Assembly: GCF_000014045.1 (NCBI RefSeq)
Contig: NC_008209.1
Coordinates: forward strand, 891,001 to 955,000
Length of the DNA stretch: 64,000 bases
Origin: Roseobacter denitrificans OCh 114
Lineage (GTDB): Bacteria > Pseudomonadota > Alphaproteobacteria > Rhodobacterales > Rhodobacteraceae
Reading direction: 5' to 3'
Shown here: in pieces, positions 8,332-18,601 of the stretch
How positions within the stretch are numbered: the stretch's first letter is position 1
Layout: each line of letters starts with the position of its first letter
Translations under genes and position numbers: made by a program
The notes under the pieces: generated by a model
The model's input: only the letters and a program-made list of their open reading frames with translations
Database searches by the model: none
What the model was told of the DNA's origin: nothing

Positions 8332-9555
8332 ATGACCACTCAATCCAAAACCGCACGTCCCGACATGTATCGCTATCACAACGGTGAAAAATCGCCGCTA
8401 CCCTTTGCCGCCGCGGAATACGAAGCGCGCCTGTCAGAGCTGCGCGAACGCATGCAGGCCGTTGGCGCACAAGCCGCAGTTTTCACCTCGATGCACAACA
8501 TCGCCTATTACTCCGGGTTTCTCTATTGCGCCTTTGGCCGCCCCTATGGGCTCGTCGTCACCGACTCCGACTGCGTGACCATCAGCGCTGGCATTGACGC
8601 CGGCCAGCCATGGCGGCGCAGTTTTGCCGATAACATCACCTACACCGATTGGCAGCGCGACAATTTCTGGCGCGCCGTTGCGTCGGTGACGGGCAAGAAC
8701 AAGGTTGTCGGATATGAGGGCGATCACCTGACCCTGATCCAGCGGGACAAGATGGAGGATTTTCTCTCCCCGATGTCCATGGTGGATGTCTATGAAACAA
8801 CCATGCAGCAGCGGATGCACAAATCCGAAGCGGAAATCGCCCTGATCCGCCATGGCGCGCAGGTCGCTGATGTGGGCGGCTATGCCATTCGTGATGCGAT
8901 CAAGGCCGGTGTGCGCGAGATCGACGTCGCCATGGCTGGCCGCGATGCGATGGAGCAGGAGATCGCCAAACGCTTCCCGGATGCGGAATATCGCGACACA
9001 TGGGTGTGGTTCCAGTCGGGCCTGAACACCGATGGCGCGCATAACCCGGTGACATCCCGTGTTCTGGAACGCGGCGACATCCTCAGCTTGAACACTTTCC
9101 CGATGATTTCGGGCTATTACACCGCGCTGGAGCGTACGCTCTTCGTTCAGGAAGTGGACAAAGCCAGCCTCGCCATCTGGGAGGCGAACGTGGCTGCGCA
9201 TGAATACGGCATGAGCCTGCTCAAGCCCGGTGCGTCCTGTGCCAAAATCACCCACAAGATCAACGATTTCTTCGAAGAGCGGGATCTGTTGCAGTACCGG
9301 ACCTTTGGTTATGGCCACTCCTTTGGGGTGCTGAGCCACTACTACGGCCGTGAAGCCGGTCTGGAACTGCGCGAGGACATCGACACGGTTCTTGAGCCGG
9401 GAATGGTGATCTCGATGGAGCCGATGCTGACCATCGAAGATGGAAAACCGGGCGCGGGCGGATACCGTGAGCACGACATTCTCGTCATCACCGAAGACGG
9501 CAATGAGAATATCACAGGATACCCCTACGGCCCCGGCTTCAACGTCGTCGGCTAG
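8332..9555 (+). CDS. Creatinase (creatine amidinohydrolase)
   Basis: Hydrolyses creatine to sarcosine and urea in the cytoplasm. The 407-residue protein is close throughout to Pseudomonas creatinase: N-terminal domain (NIAYYSGFLYC, GQPWRR, YTDWQRDN) and pita-bread C-terminal domain (FGYGHSFG, HYYGREAGLELRED, SMEPM). Active-site equivalents are visible: F68, R70, H237, E267, R340 and E363. This excludes the related M24 enzymes DddP (DMSP lyase) and DoeA (ectoine hydrolase). ATG 8332 is preceded by AAAGGAG. Sarcosine oxidase and urease are not in the window, so downstream steps lie elsewhere. Confidence 0.93.
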   Translation: MTTQSKTARPDMYRYHNGEKSPLPFAAAEYEARLSELRERMQAVGAQAAVFTSMHNIAYYSGFLYCAFGRPYGLVVTDSDCVTISAGIDAGQPWRRSFADNITYTDWQRDNFWRAVASVTGKNKVVGYEGDHLTLIQRDKMEDFLSPMSMVDVYETTMQQRMHKSEAEIALIRHGAQVADVGGYAIRDAIKAGVREIDVAMAGRDAMEQEIAKRFPDAEYRDTWVWFQSGLNTDGAHNPVTSRVLERGDILSLNTFPMISGYYTALERTLFVQEVDKASLAIWEANVAAHEYGMSLLKPGASCAKITHKINDFFEERDLLQYRTFGYGHSFGVLSHYYGREAGLELREDIDTVLEPGMVISMEPMLTIEDGKPGAGGYREHDILVITEDGNENITGYPYGPGFNVVG

Positions 9556-9576
9556 GATCACCGCGATCTGCCAATT

Positions 9577-9607
9577 GACGCCCGGTCCGCCGGGCGTCTT
9601 TTGTTTT
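9577..9607 (+). terminator. Terminator of the creatinase transcript
   Basis: Perfect 9-bp stem GACGCCCGG (9577-9585) / CCGGGCGTC (9590-9598) with loop TCCG and a following T-rich run. It lies 21 bp after the creatinase stop. Confidence 0.92.
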
Positions 9608-9704
9608 TGGGCCGCCAAAAAGGCGCACCTATTGCCGCTCTTGGGCTGCAACAGGCAAAACCGGCCCTATATGAAAGAAAGACTAGGGAAAAAGGACCAG
9701 ATCT

Positions 9705-9968
9705 GTGGTATTTGCGCGTTTGATGGGAATGGCACTCGTTGCTCTGACGGTTGTATTCATTTGCCTGTGGTTTTACGCGCGTGCTGTCCGGCGCGAAAAA
9801 CTCGAAGCGCAGTGGGATGAAAATCAGGGCCCGGGTCGGCGGGAAAGCTTTGTAAAGGCCGAGATGTCCACGTATGAGGACACGTTAAAGCGCAAGCTGA
9901 TCTGGGGTGTTTACATCATCCCCGGCTGCTTGCTTGCCGTTCTGATATATGTGACCAATATGGGCTGA
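9705..9968 (+). CDS. Small two-segment membrane protein, unknown function
   Basis: 87 residues from GTG 9705, which follows AAAGGACC at good spacing. Hydrophobic segments lie at about residues 6-25 and 66-84, linked by a charged loop (RREKLEAQWDENQGPGRRE). I recognise no family. It is followed 10 bp later by the DUF1523 gene, so the two are probably co-transcribed and may act together in the inner membrane. Confidence 0.7.
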   Translation: MVFARLMGMALVALTVVFICLWFYARAVRREKLEAQWDENQGPGRRESFVKAEMSTYEDTLKRKLIWGVYIIPGCLLAVLIYVTNMG

Positions 9969-9978
9969 GGTGACGGAT

Positions 9979-10629
9979 ATGATGTTTTACGTGAAATGGG
10001 TCTTCATTCTGGTCTTTTGGGGCCTGATTGGTTCTGTGCTGCACTACACCCTGCCTCAGGTGGATATCGTGCGCATCACGGACACCTATGAAAAGCGCGA
10101 AACACCCGGCGCGAACAGCATATTCTGGTCTCGCGGCGGCGCGGGCACCGGCGAGGATGCAGGCGGGCGCGATGTGTTTTTCATCCAGTCGCGAAAGGTC
10201 AATGACCGGGTCATGATCTACCGCAATGAAGATACCGGATGGGGCTGGCCGCCCTACTTCAAATTCGACACCTCCAATCTGCAAGCCGAAGCCGCCGATC
10301 TGCGTTCAACTGCGGCCGATCCGCAATATGCAGCCATACGCCACTATGGATGGCGCATCGAGTTCTTCTCGGTCTTTCCCAACGCGGTGTCTATCTGGCC
10401 TGTGGATGGGCCGGATGCCAGCAAACCCCTGCCATGGGTGAATGGGATCATTCTGGCCGTCCTTGGCTTTTTCGGTATCGCCATCTGGCGGCGCTGGCGG
10501 CGTTTCAAAGAGGCACGCATCGACCCAAAGCTCGAAGAGCTTCAGGACAGTTGGGAAGCCACCGAAGATGCCGTGGCCGAGAAACGCAGCAGATTGCGGC
10601 GCTGGTGGGCGATGCGGACGTACCGGTAA
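9979..10629 (+). CDS. DUF1523 family membrane protein
   Basis: 216 residues from ATG 9979 (GAGG 8 nt upstream); a GTG at 9970 is an alternative. It has an N-terminal membrane segment (~residues 6-23), a periplasmic domain with the family's VDIVRITDTYEKR and NEDTGWGWPPYFKFDTSNLQA motifs, a second membrane segment (~155-170) and a basic cytoplasmic tail. The family is typical of Rhodobacterales and has no known function. The stop codon lies inside a short dyad (ACCGGT twice) between this gene and convergent hinT. Confidence 0.8.
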   Translation: MMFYVKWVFILVFWGLIGSVLHYTLPQVDIVRITDTYEKRETPGANSIFWSRGGAGTGEDAGGRDVFFIQSRKVNDRVMIYRNEDTGWGWPPYFKFDTSNLQAEAADLRSTAADPQYAAIRHYGWRIEFFSVFPNAVSIWPVDGPDASKPLPWVNGIILAVLGFFGIAIWRRWRRFKEARIDPKLEELQDSWEATEDAVAEKRSRLRRWWAMRTYR

Positions 10630-10639
10630 ACCGGTTCGC

Positions 10640-11020
10640 TTATTCCGCCTTGGCGACCATCCGACCCATGTGACGCGCGCCCAGAATATGAACATGCAGG
10701 TGCGGAACCTCTTGCACACCATGCGCGCCCGCGTTTGAAATCAGGCGGTATCCATCGCCTGCGTTCAGGCTGACACCCTCCATTTCACAAACCTTGCCGA
10801 TGGTCCTTGTGTAGTCGATGATCTCCGCATCCGACGCTGCGCTGGCAAAATGATCGTAGCTGACATAAGGCCCTTTCGGAATGATCAGCACATGCGTGGG
10901 CGCTTGTGGATAGAGGTCGCGAAAGGCGAGGCTGTGCTCGGTTTCAAGCACCGTCGTGTTGGGAATTTCGCCGCGCAGGATTTTGGCAAAGATGTTCTGG
11001 TCGTCGTAAGAATAGCTCAT
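10640..11020 (-). CDS. HIT family protein (HinT-like nucleotide hydrolase)
   Basis: 126-residue histidine-triad protein. The diagnostic HLHVHIL carries H107, H109 and H111, and N-terminal NIFAKILRGEIP and FRDLYPQAPTHVLIIPK are typical of HinT. The family hydrolyses purine nucleoside phosphoramidates and acyl-adenylates in the cytoplasm. The start ATG is preceded by AAGGGA. It is divergent from smpB across about 258 bp. Confidence 0.88.
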   Translation of the reverse strand: MSYSYDDQNIFAKILRGEIPNTTVLETEHSLAFRDLYPQAPTHVLIIPKGPYVSYDHFASAASDAEIIDYTRTIGKVCEMEGVSLNAGDGYRLISNAGAHGVQEVPHLHVHILGARHMGRMVAKAE

Positions 11021-11278
11021 GGGTCCCTTTCGAACTGCAAACTGTTTTGATCATGTGCACTATCGCAGGCAATTGCGCGAGGAACAGAGGGAAACTGCGC
11101 AAACATGCCTACATGTATGCGCCGATCCGCCAATGCGACCGTCCGGGCGACACAGGCTGGCGGGTTCAAACCCGGGATGCACCAACGCGGGCATGCTATC
11201 AAAACACCTGATCGAGGTGCCTCAGCCGACAGGTGTCATGTGCTTGCACCATCGCAGCAAACTGCCTACATCACGGGC

Positions 11279-11767
11279 ATGGCACAGGTGAAATCATCCT
11301 CCAAATCCGATCCGAACTACAAGGTTGTCGCAGAGAATCGCCGCGCGCGGTTTGACTACGCCATTGAAAGCGATGTGGAATGCGGCATCATTCTGGAAGG
11401 CTCCGAAGTGAAATCCCTGCGCGAGGGTGGTGCCAATATCGCGGAAAGCTATGCGGCAGTGGAGGACGGTGAACTGTGGCTCGTCAACAGCTATATCGCC
11501 CCCTACAAACAGGCCAAAACATTTCAGCATGAGGAACGCCGCCGCCGCAAGCTGCTGATCAGCCGCAAGCAATTGTCGGATTTCTGGAATGCGACACAGC
11601 GCAAAGGCATGACGCTGGTGCCGCTGGTGCTTTACTTCAACCACCGGGGCATGGCCAAGATCAAGATCGGCGTGGCCAAGGGTAAAAAGCTGCATGACAA
11701 ACGCGAAACGGCTGCCAAACGCGACTGGTCGCGGCAAAAGTCCCGGTTGATGAAAGATCACGGCTGA
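11279..11767 (+). CDS. smpB: SsrA-binding protein SmpB
   Basis: Binds tmRNA and delivers it to stalled ribosomes for trans-translation. The 162-residue length and the sequence ([48 protein letters not shown]-type strand, [10 protein letters not shown] near the basic C-terminal tail) are fully typical. The frame is open upstream to 11105, but that extension is not SmpB-like, so ATG 11279 is the start. No tmRNA gene is visible nearby. Confidence 0.95.
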   Translation: MAQVKSSSKSDPNYKVVAENRRARFDYAIESDVECGIILEGSEVKSLREGGANIAESYAAVEDGELWLVNSYIAPYKQAKTFQHEERRRRKLLISRKQLSDFWNATQRKGMTLVPLVLYFNHRGMAKIKIGVAKGKKLHDKRETAAKRDWSRQKSRLMKDHG

Positions 11768-11852
11768 ACCATGCGCTGACTTGGGGTACGGGCTTGCCAG
11801 TCCAGCCCTGTGACGTTACCCAGAACCGGTCCTAGAGCGCAGGGGTAAGCTG

Positions 11853-12707
11853 ATGATTGATGATCCGAAAACACTCGTTTCGACCGAATGGCTGGCAGAG
11901 CATATGAAAGACCCTGACCTGCGTATTCTGGATGCGTCCTGGTATCTGCCAGAGGCCGGGCGGCACGCCAAACAGGAATATGACGAAGGCCACATCCCCG
12001 GCGCGCGCTTCTTTGATATCGACGAAATATCGGACAGCCGTTCTGATCTGCCACATATGGCGCCGCGCAGCGAGAAATTCACCTCCCGGATGCGTGCGCT
12101 TGGTGTGGGTGATGGCCATCAGGTGGTTGTCTATGACGGGGCGGGCTTGCTCTCCGCGCCGCGGGTGTGGTGGCTTTTCCGCCTGATGGGGCAACAGAGT
12201 GTTGCTGTTCTGGACGGCGGTTTGCCGAAATGGAAAGCGGAAGGGCGCGAGATCGAGGATATGCCGCCCATCGTGCGGGACCGCCACATCACTGTCCGTT
12301 TCCAGAACCATCTGGTGCGCGATGTCACGCAGGTGTCGGCTGCGTCCAAGATCAAGGATCACGTCATTGTCGATGCGCGCGCAGGCAACCGGTTTCGTGG
12401 CGAAGCACCTGAGCCGCGTGAAGGCTTGCGGGCGGGCCATATCCCCGGCTCTCGCTCTGTTCCATATTCCACGCTGTTGAATGAGGACCAGACGATGAAG
12501 TCGCCTGACGACTGCAGACAGATATTCGAGGCGGCAGGGGTGGATCTGGATAAACCGATCATCACCTCCTGCGGGTCCGGGATCACGGCGGCGGTCCTCG
12601 CGCTGGCGCTGGAACGCATGGGACACCGCCATTGGTCCTTGTACGATGGGTCCTGGGCCGAATGGGGGATGTTTCCCACCGTGCCCGTCGCGACAGGAGA
12701 CGCATGA
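11853..12707 (+). CDS. sseA: 3-mercaptopyruvate/thiosulfate sulfurtransferase
   Basis: Two-rhodanese-domain sulfurtransferase, 284 residues. The N-terminal domain lacks a catalytic cysteine; the C-terminal domain has the active loop CGSGITA with Cys240, the signature of mercaptopyruvate sulfurtransferases. EGHIPGARFFD and AGHIPGSRSVP are the domain landmarks. AGGGG precedes ATG 11853. The stop overlaps the aminotransferase start (ATGA), an arrangement in keeping with joint cysteine/aromatic 2-oxo-acid metabolism. Confidence 0.92.
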   Translation: MIDDPKTLVSTEWLAEHMKDPDLRILDASWYLPEAGRHAKQEYDEGHIPGARFFDIDEISDSRSDLPHMAPRSEKFTSRMRALGVGDGHQVVVYDGAGLLSAPRVWWLFRLMGQQSVAVLDGGLPKWKAEGREIEDMPPIVRDRHITVRFQNHLVRDVTQVSAASKIKDHVIVDARAGNRFRGEAPEPREGLRAGHIPGSRSVPYSTLLNEDQTMKSPDDCRQIFEAAGVDLDKPIITSCGSGITAAVLALALERMGHRHWSLYDGSWAEWGMFPTVPVATGDA

Positions 12708-13891
12708 TGTTCGAGACCCTCAAGGCGCGCCCTGCCGACGGAATCCTCGCATTGATGCAGATGTTCAAAGACGATCCGCGCGACAACAAGATCGACCTTG
12801 GCGTCGGTGTCTACAAAGACGCGACGGGCCTCACGCCGATCATGCGCGCGGTCAAGGCTGCCGAACACACCCTTTGGGAAACGCAGGACAGCAAGGTTTA
12901 CACGGGCCTCGCGGGCGATCCGGCGTTTTCGGATGCAATGGTCGCCCTCGTGCTGGGCAGTGCCGTGCCGCGTGACGCTGTGGCATCCGTGGCGACACCG
13001 GGCGGGACCGGGGCGGTGCGACAGGCCTTTGAGCTTATCCGCATGGCGCGCCCGGATGCGCGGGTGTTTGTGTCAGATCCGACATGGCCCAACCATGTTT
13101 CGATCCTGAACTATCTCGGGATGGAGGTGGTGCGCTATCGGTATTTCGACAGTGAGACCCGCGGTGTCGATTTCGATGGTATGATGGCCGACCTCAAGAC
13201 GGCGCGCGCGGGGGATGTGATCTTGCTGCATGGATGCTGTCACAATCCGACCGGCGCCAACCTGAACCTGACCGAATGGCAGGCCGTGGTTGAAACGCTG
13301 CTTGAAACGGGCGCGGTGCCGATGATCGACATCGCCTATCAGGGCTTTGGTGACGGGCTTGAAGAAGACGCGGCCGGTACTCGGCTTGTCGCCTCGTCTG
13401 TACCGGAATGTCTGATCGCGGCGAGTTGTTCCAAGAATTTCGGCATTTACCGGGAGCGGACGGGGATATTGATGGCGGTCAGTGCGAATAAGGGCGCACG
13501 CAAACTGCATCAGGACACGCTGGCGTTCCTGAACCGGCAGAACTACAGCTTTCCGCCCGATCACGGCGCGCGGTTGGTCACGATGATCCTGACGGACGAG
13601 TCCCTGCGCGCCGACTGGCAGGCGGAACTGGAAGACGTGCGGCTGAGCATGTTGACCCTGCGCCAGCACCTGGCGGATGAGTTGCAGCAACTCTCTGGTT
13701 CGGACCGGTTCGGGTTCCTGGCGCAGCACCGTGGCATGTTTTCCCTGCTCGGTACAACGCCGGACAGAGTGCAGGCCCTGCGCGAGCAAAACGGGATTTA
13801 TATGGTGGGGGACAGCCGGATGAACATTGCCGGTTTGAACGCGCAAACGGTTCCGATCCTGGCGCGCGCGATCGTGGATGTAGGGGTCTGA
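12704..13891 (+). CDS. Aspartate/aromatic amino acid aminotransferase (class I-gamma type)
   Basis: PLP-dependent transaminase of 395 residues. Schiff-base Lys244 (SCSKNFGIYRERTG), Asp209/Tyr212 (DIAYQGFG) and the substrate-binding segment HNPTGANL are present; C-terminal SRMNIAGL carries the carboxylate-binding Arg. It resembles TyrB/AspC enzymes acting on aromatic amino acids and aspartate. ATG 12704 follows ACAGGAG and overlaps the sulfurtransferase stop by 4 bp. ATG 12707 is equally possible. Confidence 0.9.
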   Translation: MMFETLKARPADGILALMQMFKDDPRDNKIDLGVGVYKDATGLTPIMRAVKAAEHTLWETQDSKVYTGLAGDPAFSDAMVALVLGSAVPRDAVASVATPGGTGAVRQAFELIRMARPDARVFVSDPTWPNHVSILNYLGMEVVRYRYFDSETRGVDFDGMMADLKTARAGDVILLHGCCHNPTGANLNLTEWQAVVETLLETGAVPMIDIAYQGFGDGLEEDAAGTRLVASSVPECLIAASCSKNFGIYRERTGILMAVSANKGARKLHQDTLAFLNRQNYSFPPDHGARLVTMILTDESLRADWQAELEDVRLSMLTLRQHLADELQQLSGSDRFGFLAQHRGMFSLLGTTPDRVQALREQNGIYMVGDSRMNIAGLNAQTVPILARAIVDVGV

Positions 13892-13922
13892 CCTCGGCAA
13901 AACCCGGACCAGACCCCTTTGT
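13883..13922 (+). terminator. Probable terminator overlapping the aminotransferase stop
   Basis: GGGGTCTG (13883-13890) pairs with CAGACCCC (13910-13917), followed by a short T run. The left arm includes part of the TGA stop codon. The T tract is weak. Confidence 0.6.
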
Positions 13923-14016
13923 TAGTGGCGTTTTGCGGCCCGTGGCACAGGGTGCCCGGTCTGCATCACGCGGGTGGCCCCACTGTGTCTCAGTGCGGCA
14001 GCCCTATCGGCGATCT

Positions 14017-14172
14017 TCAGGAAAAGGTAACGTCCGCAGATGGTGTTCCCGCAGGAAAGACAGCATCGGATGCGGTGCCGGTGGATCCACCTTTGGTAAG
14101 GTCTTCTACTTTGCCGTGGACACGTAGAATCGGTGTTTCATACTCTTTTTTAGTCAAATCACGTACTCCCAT
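14017..14172 (-). CDS. Candidate lasso-type RiPP precursor peptide (orphan)
   Basis: Short gene of 51 codons from ATG 14172, or 46 from a TTG at 14157 that has GGGAG 8 nt upstream and gives a start MTKKEYETP. Numbered from the TTG, the leader reads Y6-x-x-P9-x-L11-x-x-x-G15-x5-T21, the consensus seen in many lasso-peptide leaders. Thr is at leader position -2. The core would start GG (residue 23) and has Asp at core position 9 (D31), exactly where a macrolactam acceptor is expected; the tail ends SADVTFS. Local codons are AT-richer than neighbours. No cyclase, leader peptidase or exporter is in the window, so it is an orphan precursor here. Product class is inference. Confidence 0.6.
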   Translation of the reverse strand: MGVRDLTKKEYETPILRVHGKVEDLTKGGSTGTASDAVFPAGTPSADVTFS

Positions 14173-14377
14173 AGTGCAACTTGAATGTTGCAGCGCCTTT
14201 GGGTAGCACGACGCGCCTTTGCGTGAAATGCAAAAGGTTAACGGATGGGTGTTTTCGGCGGAATTTGGCGGTTTTTGTCCGGGGCGCGCCCACCAATGGT
14301 TGTCTGCCGCCCCTCTTGTCATCCAGAAGGTTGCACGTCCCGGCCAACCCCGCGTTGCAGGTGTCGGTACAGGCACG
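14173..14377. other. Spacer upstream of the peptide gene
   Basis: About 205 bp between the amtB terminator and the small peptide gene, both on the minus strand. It should hold the peptide promoter; I see GTTAACC near 14235 but no clear -35/-10 pair. No other gene is apparent. Confidence 0.4.
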
Positions 14378-14405
14378 AAAAAACCCGGGCGTTCGCACGC
14401 CCGGG
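14378..14405 (-). terminator. Terminator of glnK-amtB
   Basis: On the minus strand a perfect 9-bp stem (14397-14405 with 14384-14392, CCCGGGCGT/ACGCCCGGG) with a 4-nt loop is followed by six Ts (14383-14378). It ends the operon and insulates the downstream peptide gene. Confidence 0.93.
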
Positions 14406-14434
14406 TCATTGCTAACCCTCTGGGGAGGAAGGGG

Positions 14435-15781
<1,347 letters not shown>

Positions 15782-15808
15782 AATACTTATCCCTAAGTTG
15801 TCGCAGCT

Positions 15809-16267
<459 letters not shown>

Positions 16268-16403
16268 CTAAAAATTATGCAAAAATGGAAATATGCCTAA
16301 TAATTAATCACACAAATGATCAAAGTGACGTACCGGAGCGGGTCACAATCGGGCAAAAGCCGGTTAGAGTGTCGAAAACAACAATGGGCCGGGCAGGTTC
16401 TTT

Positions 16404-18590
16404 ATGAGTGGTAAACCCAAAGGTAAAAAGCCCTTGGTCGCGGACAAACGCTATGTGTCCCGCAAGGCAAAGACGGCAAAACCGCAGCCACGGCGCGCGA
16501 AGAAAAAGCCGCGCCGTGTCGCAAAGCAACGCGGTGGCATCATCGGTTTCTTTCAGCGGATCATCCGGTGGGTACTGCGGCTGATCTGGCGCATAACGTG
16601 GCGCGTGGGTCTGGTCGCTACGCTCATGCTGGCTCTGGCGGTCGGATACTATTACACAACCTTGCCGCCGGTGGATCAACTGCTGGACGCGCGGGCCCGC
16701 GGTTCGGTCACATTGCTGGATCAGGACGGACAGGTCTTTGCCTGGCGCGGCGATCAATTCGGGGGCGTGGTGACTGCGCAAACCGTGTCGCCGCATCTGA
16801 AAAACGCGATTATCGCCACCGAGGACCGCCGCTTTTATCGCCATTTCGGGCTTAGCCCGCGCGGTATCGCAAGTGCAGTGCGCATCAACCTGAGCGAAGG
16901 ACGTGGCCCGCTGCAAGGACATGGCGGGTCAACGATTACACAGCAGGTGGCGAAACTCTTGTGCCTTGGTGTGGCTTTTGATCCGGAGAAGCAGACCGAA
17001 GCGGAATATGAGCGCGAGTGCCGCCGCGGCACGGTAAAGCGCAAGGCCAGCGAGGCGATCTACGCGCTGGCGATGGAGGCCAAGTATTCCAAAGATGAAA
17101 TCCTGACCATCTACATGAACCGGGTTTTTCTGGGCGCCGGGGCGCGCGGTTTTGAGGCGGCCAGCGAACGCTATTTCGGCAAATCCGCTGCCAACGTAGA
17201 ACCGGCGGAAGCTGCGATGCTGGCTGGTCTGTTGGTGGCGCCCACGCGTTTCGCGCCGACCAATGATCTGACCCGCTCGCAACGCCGGGCGGCAACCATT
17301 GTCCGGCTGATGAATGAGCAAGGATATCTGACCGACGCCCAGGCGCGGGACGCCCAAGAGAATCCCGCGCAGCTTTCGCAGGCGGCGGAGGCGCGTTCGG
17401 GGGGGTATTTTGCGGATTGGGTCATGTCGTCGGGGCCGGAGTTCTTTACCCGCAAGACCACTGAGGATGTGATCATCAAGACGACTTTGGATCAGCGCAT
17501 TCAGCGCAGCGCCGAAGAGGCGTTGCAATGGGTCTTTGACAACAAGGTGCGCGCAGGCAGTGAGGCACAGGCCGCCATCGTCGTCATGTCCGCCGATGGT
17601 GCGGTGCGCGCAATGGTCGGCGGACGCAACACGAGAGTATCCGGTGCCTTCAATCGCGCGGTCCAGGCCAAGCGGCAAACCGGATCGGCGTTCAAGCCAT
17701 TCGTCTACGCCGCGGCACTGGATCTGGGCTATTCCCCCAATGATACCGTCACGGATGAACCGCTCACGATTGATATCCCAGGGTCGGGCCCGTGGTCGCC
17801 GCGCAACTATACCAACAAGTATTATGGCAAGGTCACGCTGACCCACGCGCTGCGCGACAGTCTGAACATCCCTGCGGTCAAAGTGTCCGAGTTTGTAGGA
17901 CGCGACCTTGTGCGGCAGGTTGCGAATGGCTTCGGATTGGAGAGCGACCTCGCCGCCGGGCCCGCGCTGGCGCTGGGTGCATCGGAAAGCACGTTGATCG
18001 AGATGACCGGGGCGTATGCCGGTATCCTCAACGGTGGCTCATCCGTGCAGCCCTACGGGTTGGTTGAGCTGCGGCTCTTGGGCGATCAGGAGCCGTTGAT
18101 GGGCACGGGCGGCGGTATCGGCGAACGGATCATCCAGGAAAAGGCCGCCCGTCAGTTGGTCTATATGATGGAAAAGGTTGTCTCTGAAGGCACCGGGCAG
18201 CGCGCGGCCTTTGGCGATCGGCAGGTGGCAGGTAAAACAGGCACAACGCAGGCCGCACGGGACGCTTGGTTTGTCGGGTTCTCGGCCGACTACGTGGCCG
18301 GTGTCTGGATGGGATATGATGACAACACCCCATTGACCGGCGTCACTGGCGGAGGCTTGCCCGCGGAGATATGGCGCGAAACCATGGCGCGCGTGCATGA
18401 GGGAATACCCGCGCGACCGCTTCCCCTTGAAACGCCCGGCAATGATGGGCGCACGCGCGAGGATGAGCGTGATGACAACCGGAACAGCGGTGGTGCGGTG
18501 GGTCTGCTGGAGGGTCTGTTGCGCGATATTCTCGGCGGCACCGGCGAGGGCAGGCAGCCCCCGCAGAATGTCAGCGGCTCAGATCGTTGA
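16404..18590 (+). CDS. Penicillin-binding protein 1A (bifunctional transglycosylase/transpeptidase)
   Basis: Peptidoglycan synthase, 728 residues. It has a very basic cytoplasmic N-terminus (residues 1-45), a membrane anchor (~65-85) and a GT51 glycosyltransferase domain with catalytic Glu140 (EDRRFYRHFG) and GGSTITQQ. The transpeptidase domain has Ser428/Lys431 (TGSAFKPF), SLN and KTGT (611-614). The Asp/Arg/Asn-rich tail after residue ~675 is probably disordered. Class is clear; which 1A/1C paralogue it represents is less so. ATG 16404 follows GGCAGG. Confidence 0.93.
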   Translation: MSGKPKGKKPLVADKRYVSRKAKTAKPQPRRAKKKPRRVAKQRGGIIGFFQRIIRWVLRLIWRITWRVGLVATLMLALAVGYYYTTLPPVDQLLDARARGSVTLLDQDGQVFAWRGDQFGGVVTAQTVSPHLKNAIIATEDRRFYRHFGLSPRGIASAVRINLSEGRGPLQGHGGSTITQQVAKLLCLGVAFDPEKQTEAEYERECRRGTVKRKASEAIYALAMEAKYSKDEILTIYMNRVFLGAGARGFEAASERYFGKSAANVEPAEAAMLAGLLVAPTRFAPTNDLTRSQRRAATIVRLMNEQGYLTDAQARDAQENPAQLSQAAEARSGGYFADWVMSSGPEFFTRKTTEDVIIKTTLDQRIQRSAEEALQWVFDNKVRAGSEAQAAIVVMSADGAVRAMVGGRNTRVSGAFNRAVQAKRQTGSAFKPFVYAAALDLGYSPNDTVTDEPLTIDIPGSGPWSPRNYTNKYYGKVTLTHALRDSLNIPAVKVSEFVGRDLVRQVANGFGLESDLAAGPALALGASESTLIEMTGAYAGILNGGSSVQPYGLVELRLLGDQEPLMGTGGGIGERIIQEKAARQLVYMMEKVVSEGTGQRAAFGDRQVAGKTGTTQAARDAWFVGFSADYVAGVWMGYDDNTPLTGVTGGGLPAEIWRETMARVHEGIPARPLPLETPGNDGRTREDERDDNRNSGGAVGLLEGLLRDILGGTGEGRQPPQNVSGSDR

Positions 18591-18601
18591 TCCTGAACAG
18601 A

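Noticed and set aside
8332..9555. DMSP lyase DddP or ectoine hydrolase DoeA as identity of the M24-family protein
   Set aside because: Motifs through the whole length (NIAYYSGFLYC, GQPWRR, YTDWQRDN, HYYGREAGLELRED) match creatinase and not those two enzymes.
10622..10635. Dyad ACCGGT-AA-ACCGGT between the DUF1523 gene and hinT as a terminator
   Set aside because: Only a 2-nt loop and no T tract on either side; probably a chance pair of palindromic 6-mers.
11155..11195. tRNA-like T-loop (GGGTTCAAACCC) followed by GCACCA upstream of smpB, considered as a tRNA or tmRNA end
   Set aside because: The match is a self-complementary palindrome; no acceptor, D or anticodon stems could be laid out around it, and no tmRNA tag frame is present.
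11105..11278. N-terminal extension of SmpB
   Set aside because: The in-frame upstream sequence has Cys/His/Arg-rich, non-conserved composition and SmpB proteins start at the ATG at 11279.
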